In this document: positions 49,337-60,308 of the stretch, one piece after another
How the letters are laid out: the number at the start of each line of letters is the position of its first letter
How positions within the stretch are numbered: the stretch's first letter is position 1
NCBI GenBank assembly: GCA_003952965.2
Contig: CM025852.1
Span: 28,145,009 to 28,209,008 of the forward strand
Length of the DNA stretch: 64,000 nucleotides
Origin: Morella rubra
Taxonomy: Eukaryota > Streptophyta > Magnoliopsida > Fagales > Myricaceae
Reading direction: 5' to 3'
The notes under the pieces: generated by a model
The model's database searches: none
Told to the model about the DNA's origin: nothing
Seen by the model: the letters and a program-made list of their open reading frames with translations, nothing else
Made by a program: the position numbers and the translations under genes

Positions 49337-52300
49337 ATAGCAGGATAAAAGCTTCTCAATCGAGTTATAAGCTGGTTGCTGTGCATGTTGTGATACCATT
49401 GGTAAGGGCTTATCGTCCTGCAAAGCTGCTTAACCTATTCTTAAGAGGCTGGGAATGTCCGGCAAAAACTGAAAATGAGAAGGCTGAAGCTTTCTGATCA
49501 AGTCTGCACTGGATCAAGTTATGCCCTTGACACCCCTTTAGACTTTGGAGATTATAAATGCCAAGTATTGTCCATAAGGCTTTCTATTCACGCTCCTGGA
49601 GTTGCTTTGTGAACTTTTGAAGAGTTGAACCCAGTACATTTTTTTTACCATACTGGGGGCAAAACCGTTGAATTCCAACAATAGCAACTGATACCATATG
49701 CAAGGATAACCACAAGAGGCGAGGCAATCAAATCAAGGTACCACATCGGAGGAAAAGCTACTGAACCACCTTTGCTCCATTTCTAAATTCCTTGTCAAAC
49801 GAAGGAGAATTACGTGTTTGCTTTGGAGGAGGTTCATTTGATCAATAGAAGAAGTGTTCATGAGTTGCATTTAGCAGCTTCTTTAAGCAATGATCCATAT
49901 GGTATCTAATTTCGTATTTATTTGCTACTTAATGAAAATGAGCACAATAGCAAATAAGGAAGAGTGCAAAGAACAGAAAACGTAATATTCATATATAACC
50001 CTCCAAGAGGAAACTGATCCCCAACCACACGCTAAAGACTAAAGAATGATGTTGAGGATGAAAATAAAACCATCCCTCCAAAAATCAAAGGAGGGGGCAC
50101 CAATGCAAAATCTGGGTCCAGATAGAATACAGCTACAGCAAGCAAAGATGCCTTCATAGCAGGCATCAAGAACCTCATTATTATTTGTTCTGTCAAAAAG
50201 AGCTTCTTTTTTTTTCTTCTCTTTTTTTTGACAAAAGAACATTTACTTCACACTTTTGCCTGTTGACCATGAGCTAAATTCACGCCTTTGGAAGCTGAGT
50301 GGCTGCAGCATCAGCTGCAGGGGCAGAATAACCACCGCCAGTAGTTGGCCTAAAGAGAAACAACAAGACCAATGTCAGGATTGAATGATTATAAGAGGAT
50401 GGATTTCCTCCACACGAACTGTTCAAGCAATGCCAGAGAAGAGAAGGAATATGAACTTACAATCCTACGAAGACTTTGAAAGCATCATAAATTCCCCATT
50501 GGACCCCCGTAAGGGTTCCAATCATGATTATACGAAGCGGGAGGCCACGGGTGCAAAGACCCCATAACCCTAGCTTCTTCACAGCCTGCAACCACCAAAT
50601 ACAACAAAAACGGTGAGCACACGAGAACAGACATGTTAGTAGATAACCAAGACACTCAGTACAAAAGATTCACGCACATCACCAACACTTGCACCCTTGG
50701 CATTGTTGAGGAAAGACACAAGGTTATCAGCGGGGTGGGAGATAACAGCACAGAATACACCAGCCACATATCCGCCAGCAAAGCTCACCCCAAGCTGAAA
50801 AGGTTTGCTACACTGGTCTTTCGGTGTTGGGATGGCATACTTGTACAGCATCTCCACAATAGTCTCGAAGGAAGCAAATTTCATCATGGTATCTGCAAAT
50901 TAAGCACCCCACTCTGATGGTCAGAAACTTCCTTCCAAAAAAGGGATTGGTATATGATTGAATTCCTGCAACCCAACCAGTTATAGAAATGTCGATGGAT
51001 AGAAATGAAGAAAAAGGACCCATAATATGCTCTACATGCTACTGTGGATACTTTTAACATAATGATCAATTCCCAATTGCCTCATTGTTCAAGTAAAAGA
51101 TCAAGTGCATCACAACAAGTAAAGTAGCATGAAAAGGTGGAGATGCTTCAACTTACATGGAATCTGACGTCCCCAAAGAGGAACAAGCCCCTTGTACAAC
51201 CTGCAGCAATCAAACGCTGATCGGATTAGAATCCAAATTATACGAGCATTATAACAAAGACCGAGTATTTCATAAATGTTCCATACCCAAGAGCTCCTTC
51301 GGACTTCACAATCTTGGGCAATCCATCTGACAAGCCTCGGGCAAACCCAGGCTGAGTTTGAACACGAACTTTCACGGCCTCCATGGGGCAGAGGGCAATA
51401 TCAGCAATCACTTCAGCAGATGCTGAGCCAGCAAGGTAGATCAGGGTTTTATACTTGGCTGCATTCTCAGGTCCAGCAAGGTCCGAGTACCGTTTCTTAA
51501 AGAACTCATAAAATCCATACTTGAAGGCACCCTGCGCACCGTAACCAAGGAAAGTGGGCGCCCAACCCCTAAAGAAACCTCGAACTCCCTGCTCCTTCAG
51601 CAAAACCCCAAATCCAGAAGAGATGCTCTTATATTTTGCTGGGTCAATCTGCAAATTGGGAAACCATCAAGCTTAGTTCAATTCGGCACATGAGAGTTTG
51701 GGAAGCACATATGTAACAATACTTGATCAAGTCAACCGATCCTCTAATATTCTAACTTATCGCAAACGGTTCCATGAATCCTCTTTCCCAGCAAATTGGG
51801 ATCCCAAAACATGCATCTTTTCCCGCGCCGGGCTAATGGAATAGTAAAAGTATATCCACATCACGTATAAGTAGTACTGAAGAACTGTATCAAGGGACAA
51901 CCATAGCTTTTTCAAATCGTGACAGTTCAGCCCCTCGACAGACAAATAAAAGAAAGCTGCGGACTCAGCCGCCGCCACGTTTGGTAAGTTCAGAGGAGAG
52001 CAAATTTCCAGCAAATGTTGATGGGTTTAAGCGCGCAACTCTAAAAGCGACCAAGGAGATATTTAGGTATCATAATTATGAGATTTAAAAGTCGAAACCA
52101 CTGAAAGCTGAATACCCAATAAAAGCGCAACATCAGCTCCAACTAAAATTCCAACTTTTTCTGAAAATTCAGATCTGCTTCCATCCTTATGAGGAAACTC
52201 GTATCAAAAGATTTCAATACAGAAACAATACGTCACAAGGACACATTCAAAACAAAACAAATGCAATAAATCTCATCATTCAGAATAGCATATCCAATCA

Positions 52301-53198
52301 CAAACCAGAGCTTAGCATCAAAGATTGTCCCATTACGTGTCTTCCTAATTCAGCACATGTCAAAGCGATGAAATCTAGGAAACGAATGAAAGTAAAAGGT
52401 AGAGATCAGTTACCTGCATGTTGCACTTGACGACATCAAGGGGGGTGAGGGCCGTGTGTGTGAGACAGCAGCTGAGGCTCCCACCAATCGTACACGCTGC
52501 GTAGAAAGACGGCGAGTACATCTCGATCTTTTCTTTCGGTGCCGGGACCACGAAAGACTTCGTCGACGAGGAGGACGACGACGGAATAAACGGTAATCCA
52601 TTAGCGTTCGTCTCCCTGGGCGTCGTCAACGTGTCGAAATCGAACAGAACAGTTTTCTTCGGCAGTGGAGAAGAAGAGTATAGGAAGCTTGGGATGAGGG
52701 ACTTCCGTGAGTCATAGGGGAGAGACATTTTCGCGTTTTGTTTTGTCTCTCTCTCTCTCTCTGTTTCTCTAGCTTTCTCAAAATAGTTCGTGTTGCGAGA
52801 ATCGAAAATGTCTGGTTCCTCAGTGGCCGTTCTCCAAGCTTTTCGCGGTCCTTAATTTATGGTGCTTTTCCCCTCTGGTTTTTGGTCCAGTTAAGCCGGC
52901 GTTGACTCCTCTTTGTATCAAATTCAAATGTCACTTCCCCCATGACCATTTACATAGAACCTCTGTTAGTGCTGGCAGTTTTGATCTTTTGTAAAGGACA
53001 TGCATGTAATTTCACATCGGTATCGCAACTTAGGTAAGCAGGGACGTACACGTATCTGCATCCTGAGAACCTTCCTTGGCTTTATAGGCCCTTTCCCTCG
53101 CAGTCAGGCTTGAATGTTCATAGTTTCAGCAAAAAAAAGGCTTGAATGTTCAAAGATCCTTCCTTGGCTCAAACGCCACCCTTCTCTGTGTTCTTTAA
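48179..53198. repeat. Segmental duplication, copy A
   Basis: This ~5.0-kb block contains intron 12 (part), exons 13-14 and the 3' region of the nucleotidyltransferase gene, plus the whole PHT3 gene and its promoter. It recurs in direct orientation at about 54957-63637. Introns and untranslated DNA agree at roughly 90 percent by eye, exons more. The left border lies in intron 12 next to a long T/G homopolymer run (48143-48170). Confidence 0.92.
50280..52728 (-). CDS. PHT3: Mitochondrial phosphate carrier, copy A
   Basis: Six exons join in phase: 52414-52728, 51287-51648, 51157-51200, 50678-50892, 50461-50585 and 50280-50349. They give 376 residues, the usual plant length. It is a member of the mitochondrial carrier family and imports phosphate with a proton (or against hydroxide) across the inner membrane. 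The Ser-rich N terminus before residue 70 is a presequence-like extension. Three carrier repeats follow, each with its signature: PLDVVK near the end of exon 1, PMEAVK in exon 2 and PADNLV in exon 4. Phosphate-carrier blocks such as [20 protein letters not shown] and [10 protein letters not shown] are intact. The leader is GA-rich in the transcript sense (52745-52765). It resembles Arabidopsis PHT3;1/PHT3;2. A second open copy lies 10 kb away. Confidence 0.96.
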
Positions 53199-53560
53199 AA
53201 TGTCCTTTGTTAACCTTTAGAAATGCTAAGAATTAAGGGAACTTCGGTACATGAGCATTTAGGAATATTTGTAGTACAGGTATTGGCAGAGCTCATCTGG
53301 ATTCCGGGATATCTTCGTTTGTCGCTTTTGATTCATTTTCCTCTATTTTTTTAGAGAGAGAAAGAGGGAGGAGGGGTAAGGAGGTTAAGCTGACCACGAG
53401 TTTTATATCAAAACTTCGAGAGTCAACATGTGCAGGAGAATTGCGTTCTTGCTCCTGAATTTTATAAGCCTAAATTCCTCCAGCAGCCCTCGGAGGGTTT
53501 GACTAATTCTTCGATTAGTCTATAAAGTAATGTTTGCTCTACAGTTACCAATGAGTTTTA

Positions 53561-53750
53561 GGGTATGTCTGCGCATCAAAATTTTAAGCTACTTAAAATT
53601 ATAATATAATAAAAAATTATAATATAATTTTTTTTTATTAACATTTTTTTTTTTATAATAAATATTAAAAATTACCTACTCTTCACTTTTTTATCAAATT
53701 TAATACTTTTAAAATTTTAAACTCTTAAAATTTTACGAACAAACACACTC
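53561..53750. mobile_element. Tourist-like MITE (~198-bp family), copy 5
   Basis: The 190-bp element has TTA flanks (53558-53560 and 53751-53753). The right tip, read inward, is GAGTGTGTTTGTTCGTAAAA; the left tip is the diverged GGGTATGTCTGCGCATCAAA. Its AAAATTTTAA cores and TATAATAAATATTAAAAATT block mark the family. It lies between the two duplicated blocks. Confidence 0.7.
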
Positions 53751-53753
53751 TTA

Positions 53754-54373
53754 TACCCATTTTCATTTTGATCCTGCCGTTAACTCGTGTGACGTTAATT
53801 GTCGGCATGGCTAATGTCTGCCTCGTCGCATTCATTTAAAATCTGTCACATGTCAAAATTGACACGTCTCTAAAAATTATTATTTCTTAATAAAATAAAA
53901 TGCCTACGTGTAAAATGCCCAAAACACCCGGACGCTGACCGGTGTCGCACGAACTAAAATCCCCAAACCCAGAAGCCCTAACCCCCAAAACGAATACTTT
54001 CTTCTCGAATCGTCAGCCGCATCGTAATGGATATCGGCCTTCCACTCTTGCCAGAATCGTCGATAAAAGATTTACCAGAAGATCTCGAAATCAAAGACCT
54101 TCCATCAACGTTCTGGGTTGAATCGAAGAGGCTATGGCACGTTGTTATTGTCGAATCTGTTTTGGCCCCCTGGGTTGAATCTCGACCTTCCACCTGGGTG
54201 ACGTTGAGGTCGCTGTCGTTTCCATTGCCGTCAATGTTATTGTCAGCTTCAGTTTTGGCCTCCTGGTAATTCAATTATGTTTGTGTGTGCTTGCTGTGAC
54301 TTATTGGTCTCTCTCTCTCTACGTCAAACGTTAATTCTGAGAATTTGAGATCTAGTTAGGGATAGCGAGCGCA
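53754..54373. other. Spacer between the duplicated blocks
   Basis: No recognisable gene. The frame at 54027-54269 has the short imperfect repeat IKDLPEDLEIKDLP but resembles no family I know. The opposite frame at 53978-54274 is equally unplaced. Confidence 0.35.
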
Positions 54374-54739
54374 TTGGAGACTCTGTGTGGCTTTCTTCCT
54401 CCCGAGGGTAACACTTGGTTTGCTCTAGAAATCATCCGCTCGAAGAGTCCCACAGTGGTTTGGACTGCGAACGTAGACTCATGGATTGCCACTTCTGGTT
54501 ATTTTGAATTTGGAAATGATGGGAATGTTTACATGGACAGTCAGAATGTTACGGTTTGGTCTACAAACACAACAGGAGAAGGAACTACAGCCTTGAAATT
54601 GCAAGATTCTGGAAACTTGATTTTGCTGGGGGGAAAATGGAAGAGTTCCGTTAACGTGGAAAGCCACGTTGGAGGTGGGACCCACAGTTTCAAGTGGTGT
54701 CAAATGAGGTGGTCGCTGGTAACACGTGTCGATGGATAA
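54374..54739 (+). pseudogene. Bulb-type (G-type) lectin receptor fragment
   Basis: The frame contains the middle of a bulb-type lectin domain as found in plant S-domain receptor kinases: SPTVVWTANVDS, then IATSGYFEFGNDGNVYM, VWSTNTTGEGTTALKLQDSG and NLILLG. Signal peptide, S-locus glycoprotein, PAN, transmembrane and kinase parts are all absent nearby. The frame after NLILLGG reads into unrelated sequence. It is therefore a captured or left-over domain fragment, not a receptor gene. Confidence 0.75.
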
Positions 54740-55649
54740 ATGGGTCTGACGAAGTTGTCCATCAGTCACGTAGTCAGATTCCGTGAAATACCAACACGGG
54801 AATTCGTCATAACCCAGAGGTCTCCCTAGGAAAAAATCAATATGGGAATTGGTAAAACACCAAGGACTGGCGAGTAATTTATCCTTTTAATAATATACTA
54901 GTTATGGAAACATATTTTGATATTACCGTGCCCTGTGTATTTTCTCAAAGTGATGGATTCATTACACTTTATATCTAGTAGATATTCTTTAATTTTACAT
55001 ATGATCCACTGAAATTTATAATTTGATGTCCTGCAATATTATGCTTTGGCAGTTCATACCATCGAATATGTTTCCATTCCATTACTGATTGGGTCATATT
55101 CTTTTAAGCAATGAACTTCTGCAGTGATTCATTCTTTTTGGTGGATATTTTCACCTAAAGTCAATAATAACTAAATTTGTCCTTCACTCTTTCAATGTTT
55201 TGAATTAACTCTCTCACCAATGTCAATTTTTCTGTTTCCATAGGGTTTGGGCAATTTGATCCAAGTAGATTATGATAGATATCTCATGAATATGTAGATA
55301 CATGGGAATTCTTGCAACTGATTACAAGTTGGAAAAGACTCGTGATGGGTTTATGCTTTCAGGGTTGGGATCTTAGCTTTCCATAAAGTACTGTACGAAC
55401 AGCCTTAGGAACCATCGGTGGTTGTTGCATTTAGCCTCGCAGTCCACAATGGTGGAGATATGTTGGAAGCAGTAAACATAGCAAGGATGATTACTACACC
55501 GCATGATGTTAGTTTCCACGAACTATCAGAACGACAGAATCTCGACTCTCAGGCATTGACAGATGCTGTAATGAATCTGGCGGCATCTGTTAAAGGCGCT
55601 CTACGTAAGATGACTGATGAGCATTTTGTATCTCAGGCAATGGGAGTTG

Positions 55650-56263
55650 CCGGAATGGTCTATTCCGGTTCCGGTTTCGGTTTCGATATTTATCAGAATC
55701 AAATATTTGGTTCCAGTTTTATTTCAATATTTATCAGAATAGAACTGGAATGAAATTAGAATTTTCGAAATTGAAAATCAGAAATTCCGATTTTCTTATG
55801 TGAGCTTTTTTGACTATATTTTTTTTGGGCCTTACAGCATTTTGCTTCGAAATTCTTCATAAATTGTTTTGTTATACATCATAAATTAACAATAAATAAA
55901 ATATAAAATAAAATAAACATTTTATCTAAATATAAAATAAACATTCATTTAAAATAAAATTACAATAAAATAAAATTACAACATTTTAAAATTATGGACA
56001 TCACAAAAAGGTTGAGCTCTTTTTTAAAATTATAAATTTTAAACCCTATTAAAATAAATAAATATTCACTTAAAATCTAAAGTAAAATTATAAAGTTTTT
56101 AGCCATATTTTTATTTGAAAAAAAAACGGAATTAGAAATTTTGGTTCTGATTCCGAATATAAAAAATGTATTCTAATTTCAGTATTTGTTAGAATCAGAA
56201 CTGGAATTATAATATCGAAATCAAAACTCGAAATTTTGATATTACTCGGAATTTTTGCTTACC
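55650..56263. mobile_element. AT-rich DNA element inside the duplicated exon 13
   Basis: Comparison with copy A shows about 610 bp of extra sequence between CAGGCAATGG and TCTCAAGCACC. Both borders have inverted GGTTCCG/CGGAATT-type blocks, and TTTCGATATT occurs near both ends in opposite orientations. The centre is AT-rich without coding capacity. It resembles a non-autonomous TIR element, but the family is not certain. The exact borders blur over about 10 bases. Confidence 0.65.
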
Positions 56264-56512
56264 CTTCCATTACTCTCAAGCACCTTATTCAGATCTGGTA
56301 AGTATTTTTGTCTATTCTTTTTCCTCCTGCCACAAGTTAAGATTTCATTTGACCAGGTTCCAACTTCCAAGTTAACCAGTATGTGCTCGACCCGACCGAA
56401 TAGTGTTAGGCTATGCGTGAGCCCGGGTGTGGCGGACTCAAAATACTAAAGCCCGCTCTATATGTGGTCGGGTCTCCATATGAGAGTCCGACCCGTCCGC
56501 CTGATAACTTTA

Positions 56513-56694
56513 GGGGGTGTTTGTTTGCCAAAATTTTAGGGAATATTCCCAAAATTTTAGGAATCTTTACTTTATTGAGATTTATTGGGGTTTGTGAAAA
56601 TGAAGTGTGTATGTGTAAAAGTTAAAAATTTTGGAGTGTGTTTGTTTTGTTGGAAATTTTGATGCCCCAAAATATTGGGGAAACAAACACCCCC
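56513..56694. mobile_element. Tourist-like MITE nested in the Pack-type insertion
   Basis: The 182-bp element has a perfect 14-base terminal inverted repeat, GGGGGTGTTTGTTT, and TTA on each side (56510-56512 and 56695-56697). It has no coding capacity. Intact ends and a perfect triplet suggest a young insertion. It resembles the element at 13322. Confidence 0.88.
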
Positions 56695-56859
56695 TTAACA
56701 CATTGCAAGGAGATTCTCAGAACCTAGGGTCCCGACTCCTCCTTCTCCTCGTCCAGTCGCCGTCTACCTCCTAGCCGGCAGCCGAAACTCTCACCGTCCT
56801 GTGGCCCCTCATTTCCTTCCGTTTGATTCTTCCACGGGAGCCGACAGCTTGCTTTCAGG

Positions 56860-57246
56860 AAACGATGCACTGTGCCCCGTATTGCCATATCTCTTGAGCT
56901 CCCGCTTCTTCCCTTTAACATCAACGAGGTATATTTATTTTTAGTTCGGGCAAAAAACCCTTCTATAATATATGGATCAGCAATATGTGATGCAGCTTTT
57001 TGCTTTATGAAGAGCCTTTTGTCTTTACGTTTATCCATGAATTTTGGTTCTCTTTATATGTTATGGACTTTGATAACAACTTCGACGCTCAAATATTTGT
57101 TTCGATCGCAGTCTTTATTAAGAAAGAAGAAGCTTTTTGTGCATTTTGTGTTAGACCCAGTTTCCATCAGTGATTCGTCTGGATGTTGGAGCATTAGTCT
57201 CTGTAAGGGGCATTGGTCGTGCCAAGATTCTGAAATTTGTGCAGGT
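56860..57246 (+). pseudogene. Captured fragment of a LON-domain protein gene
   Basis: Three blocks match plant proteins with an N-terminal LON substrate-binding domain, as I remember them: LELPLLPFNINE (ending at a GT splice site near 56930), then RKKKLFVHFVLDPVSISDSS, then in another frame DVGALVSVRGIGRAKILKFV, ending at a GT site near 57246. Between the second and third block the normal RYGCLVLIENVERL-type segment is missing, so there is an internal deletion as well as loss of both gene ends. It is not a working gene. The protein identity comes from recall and should be confirmed by search. Confidence 0.6.
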
Positions 57247-57705
57247 GAGTGCACTGTCGACCGATTCTCAAGCTTTTAGGTTCCTACGATAAATGGGCTG
57301 ATTGAATATGAAATTTCAGAGAATCTGATAGCGTATCCCATGACTAAGTCCTCTAGCTGATTATCATAAATGAGACAGTTGAGGCTGCATAGATGGAAGA
57401 AATATCTTAATTATGATAGATATTCTACATTTTTCTTGACTGGATCTGCTGGTTGCTGCTGAGCATAAAAGCACAAATATTTGATCTGGTGGCAATCATT
57501 TACTGTCCCTAAATTTTAGGGCCTAAACAGAGAGATGAGCAATAGATGGATGAGTCAATGTTACTTGAAATACTTCATATTCTTTTCTAGACCATGCTTC
57601 AATGAATGTAATTGTCACCTAGTTTCGTTGCTCAATTGCTCAGCATATCCTGCTTCTTCACCAACGTGTAGCTCCCAGGGTCTGATTCTATCTCGTTATA
57701 GAACG

Positions 57706-58328
57706 CTAATTCTTCTTGCCATTCTTGAGGATGGGTACAGTCATCACAAGTTGTTGCCTTTCACCTTCTACCTCAGCAAATTTGAGACTGATCTCTGGAT
57801 ATCTCTCTTGCATTTCTTTCACCTCTTTTTCCATGCATGTGTTCCTTTCCTTCAGTAATGCCACTTCCGATGATAAGTTTGTAGAATTCCCCATTTAAGA
57901 AGGTTGAGACTTTCAGCTCTTTCACGGGGTGTAGTTGTACTCTCCTACAAACACACAATAGAAGATACAGAAGTACCAGAAAATGATCAATTAATATAAA
58001 CTCCATTTCCTCACCTATGACAAAAGTATCTAGCAAGTCAAAATTATGTGGTTGCAGATAGAAGTTACTAAAGTTAATTGGATAGAGGTAAAAATAGGTT
58101 CACTTAAATTCAATGCTTCTACCTGGATTGTGGTGCTACACTGACTCCTTTCTGGATTGACATGCCTTCAATAGCGCTCATTTTAGGAAGCAGTAAGTAT
58201 TCATTTTCTCCTTCTTCAGACTGTCCATTGCAATACACGTGCCTTTTCTCAACACTGGTGATTTCTTCTTTCTTCTGCAGCTGATATTTTAGTTGCAATA
58301 TCTGTTTTCTTAAGTTTTCTTTCTCCAA
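57706..58328 (-). pseudogene. Captured fragment of a myosin-heavy-chain-like coiled-coil gene
   Basis: On the minus strand two pieces look like the C terminus of plant coiled-coil proteins annotated as myosin heavy chain-related. The first is MEKENLRKQILQLKYQLQKK (near 58328-58270). The second is LSSEVALLKERNTCMEKEVK, continuing into MQERYPEISLKFAEVEGERQ and ending with a stop at 57706. The sequence between them behaves like an intron of the source gene. The N-terminal C2-like domain and most of the coil are absent. It lies in the same insertion as the LON-domain fragment but on the opposite strand. Confidence 0.65.
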
Positions 58329-60308
58329 TTCTTTGTACAGAATTTGATATTTGATTTTTCGTTGCTGTTTCTAATAGGATTTCTATTGAAGCATGAAATA
58401 TTGCTTTACTGTTTTGCTTGATCTTCCTTGGCTGATCAACTGTTTTGCTTGTTTTCTCTTTTACAGCTTCTTCAATTCTACAAGGAAATTCTCTTTGTTT
58501 GAAGTTGAGGGTCTGCTGCTTGTTTCATTTGGCCATTGGATTTTTATGTACATATTCGAGTATTATAAGTGATACAGATTTTGCATTTATGATTCGCAAG
58601 TAGCATATCCCATTAAATCTTGGCACTATAAGGAGTCCAATCTGGGGTCAAATTGCTTGGAAGGCAATTTTTGCTTCCAATGGAGCTAAAAATGCGTGTT
58701 TCAATCCTGTGTATGGTGTTAGCCCGCTTGAATGCCTATTGGAGCTCATTTAGCAAAAAATAATAATGGCTATTGGAGCTCATGGGGAATTAAAGAAAGT
58801 TCACCTTTCATGTCCAATCAAAAACTAATCCAGGTAACTAATCCATAAATTTTTCAAAAAAAAAAAAAAAAAACTGCCCGAACTTGACCCAACCCAATCG
58901 GGTCGGTTTTGGGCAGGCTTAATGATCAATTGCGATCGGGTTGGGTGTACGGTTTGAATTGGGTCAACTGGACATGAGCCCATGTGGACCTGGCCGGATC
59001 CGCCCCAACCTGATGACTGTACACCCCTAACCATCACGAAGTATGTCAATATTCTTTCATCTTGAGGCATTTGATGTGCCATCATCTCTTATAGGGAAAT
59101 TCTAAGGTACAACTTATTATTTTCTCGAGTTGCAGGTGTTTATACCGCTGGGATTGTATTTAAAAGTGTGCAGAATTTTTGAGTGTGTGAGAGTGGGCCC
59201 TGAGAAGGGATTTGTGCCAAAGGAAGGCAGCAAGATTGACTATGAGTCCTTAGCTCAGAGAGAGCTGCAAGAAGTGAGGCACGTTTTTGCAAGAATTGTA
59301 TTTGATACGGTGTACCCTCTAAAACTGGATCAAGAAGATAATAATGTATAAATAGCAGAATAAAAGTTTCTCAATCGAGTTATTAGCTGGCTGCTGTGCA
59401 TTTTGTGATACTATTGGTAAGGGCTTATCGTCCTCTGAAGCTGCTTAACCTATTCTGAAGAGGATGGGAATGTCCGGCAAAAACTGAAAATAAGAAGACC
59501 GAAGCTTTCTGATCAAGTCTGCAACTGGATCAAGTCATGCCCTTGGCACCCCTTTAGACTTTGGAGATTATAAATGCCGAGTATTGTCCATAAGGCTTTC
59601 TATTCACGCCCCTGGAATTGCTTTGTGGACTTTTGAAGAGTGGAACCCAGTACATTTTTTTTTTCACCATATTGGGGGAAAAACCTTTGAATTCCAACAT
59701 TAGCGACTGATACCATATGCAAGGATAACCTCAAGCGGCGAGGCAATCAATTCAATGTACCACATCAGAGGAAAAGCTACTGAACCTTTGCTCCATTTCT
59801 AAATTCCTTGTCAAACGAAGGACAATTATGTGTTGCTTTGGAGGAGGTTCATTTGATCAATGGTAGAAGTGTTCATGAGTTGCAGTTAGCAGCTTCTGTA
59901 AGCAATGATTCTTATGGTATCTAATTTCTTATTTATTTGCTTCTTGATGAATATGAGTACAATAGCAAACAAGGAAGAGTGCAATAAAAGCCAAGAACAG
60001 AAAACGTAACATTCGTATATAACCCTCCAAGAGGAAACTGATCCCCAACCACATGCTAAAAGAGATGATTTTGAGGATGAAAATAAAACCATCCCTCCAA
60101 AAATCAGAGGAGGCATGAATATGAAGAATGCAAGCAAAATCTGGGTCCAGATAGAAAACAGCTCCCACAAGCAAAGATGCCTTCATAGCAGGCATCAACA
60201 ACCTCATTATTTTTTGCTCTGTCAAAAAGAGCTTCTTCTTTCTGTTTTTTGTTGAAAAAACACAAAAGAATTTACTTCACACTTTTGCCTGTTGACTATA
60301 AGATAAAT

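Larger units (their letters stand above)
56379..59027. mobile_element. 2.65-kb insertion carrying two host-gene fragments (Pack-type element)
   Basis: Copy A is continuous where copy B is interrupted: TTAACCA precedes the insert and TAACCATCACGAAG follows it, giving a short direct repeat TAACCA (56373-56378 and 59028-59033). Inside lie a GGGTCGG-rich left edge, a nested MITE (56513-56694), a LON-domain gene fragment (plus strand) and a coiled-coil gene fragment (minus strand). A right edge follows with poly-A (58856-58874) and GACCCAACCCAATCGGG-type sequence. Two unrelated gene pieces in one insert are typical of Pack-MULEs or Helitrons. I could not match its ends to either class; the 3' edge CCCCTAA is only weakly Helitron-like. 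Confidence 0.65.
55363..59351 (+). pseudogene. 3' fragment of the nucleotidyltransferase gene, broken
   Basis: It corresponds to exons 13 and 14 of the complete gene at 44844-49336. The exon 13 copy starts at 55363, has an early in-frame TAG at about 55404-55406, and is cut about 290 bases in by an AT-rich insertion. The exon 14 copy (59136-59351) is still fully open, ending LDQEDNNV, with several substitutions relative to the parent (for example REGPEKRF to RVGPEKGF). The intron between them carries the 2.65-kb insertion. Exons 1-12 are absent, so no nucleotidyltransferase core is encoded. It is a non-functional by-product of the segmental duplication. Confidence 0.9.

Noticed and set aside
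53978-54274. Overlapping frames on both strands in the spacer
   Set aside because: Neither resembles a known family. The apparent repeat is short and could arise by chance.
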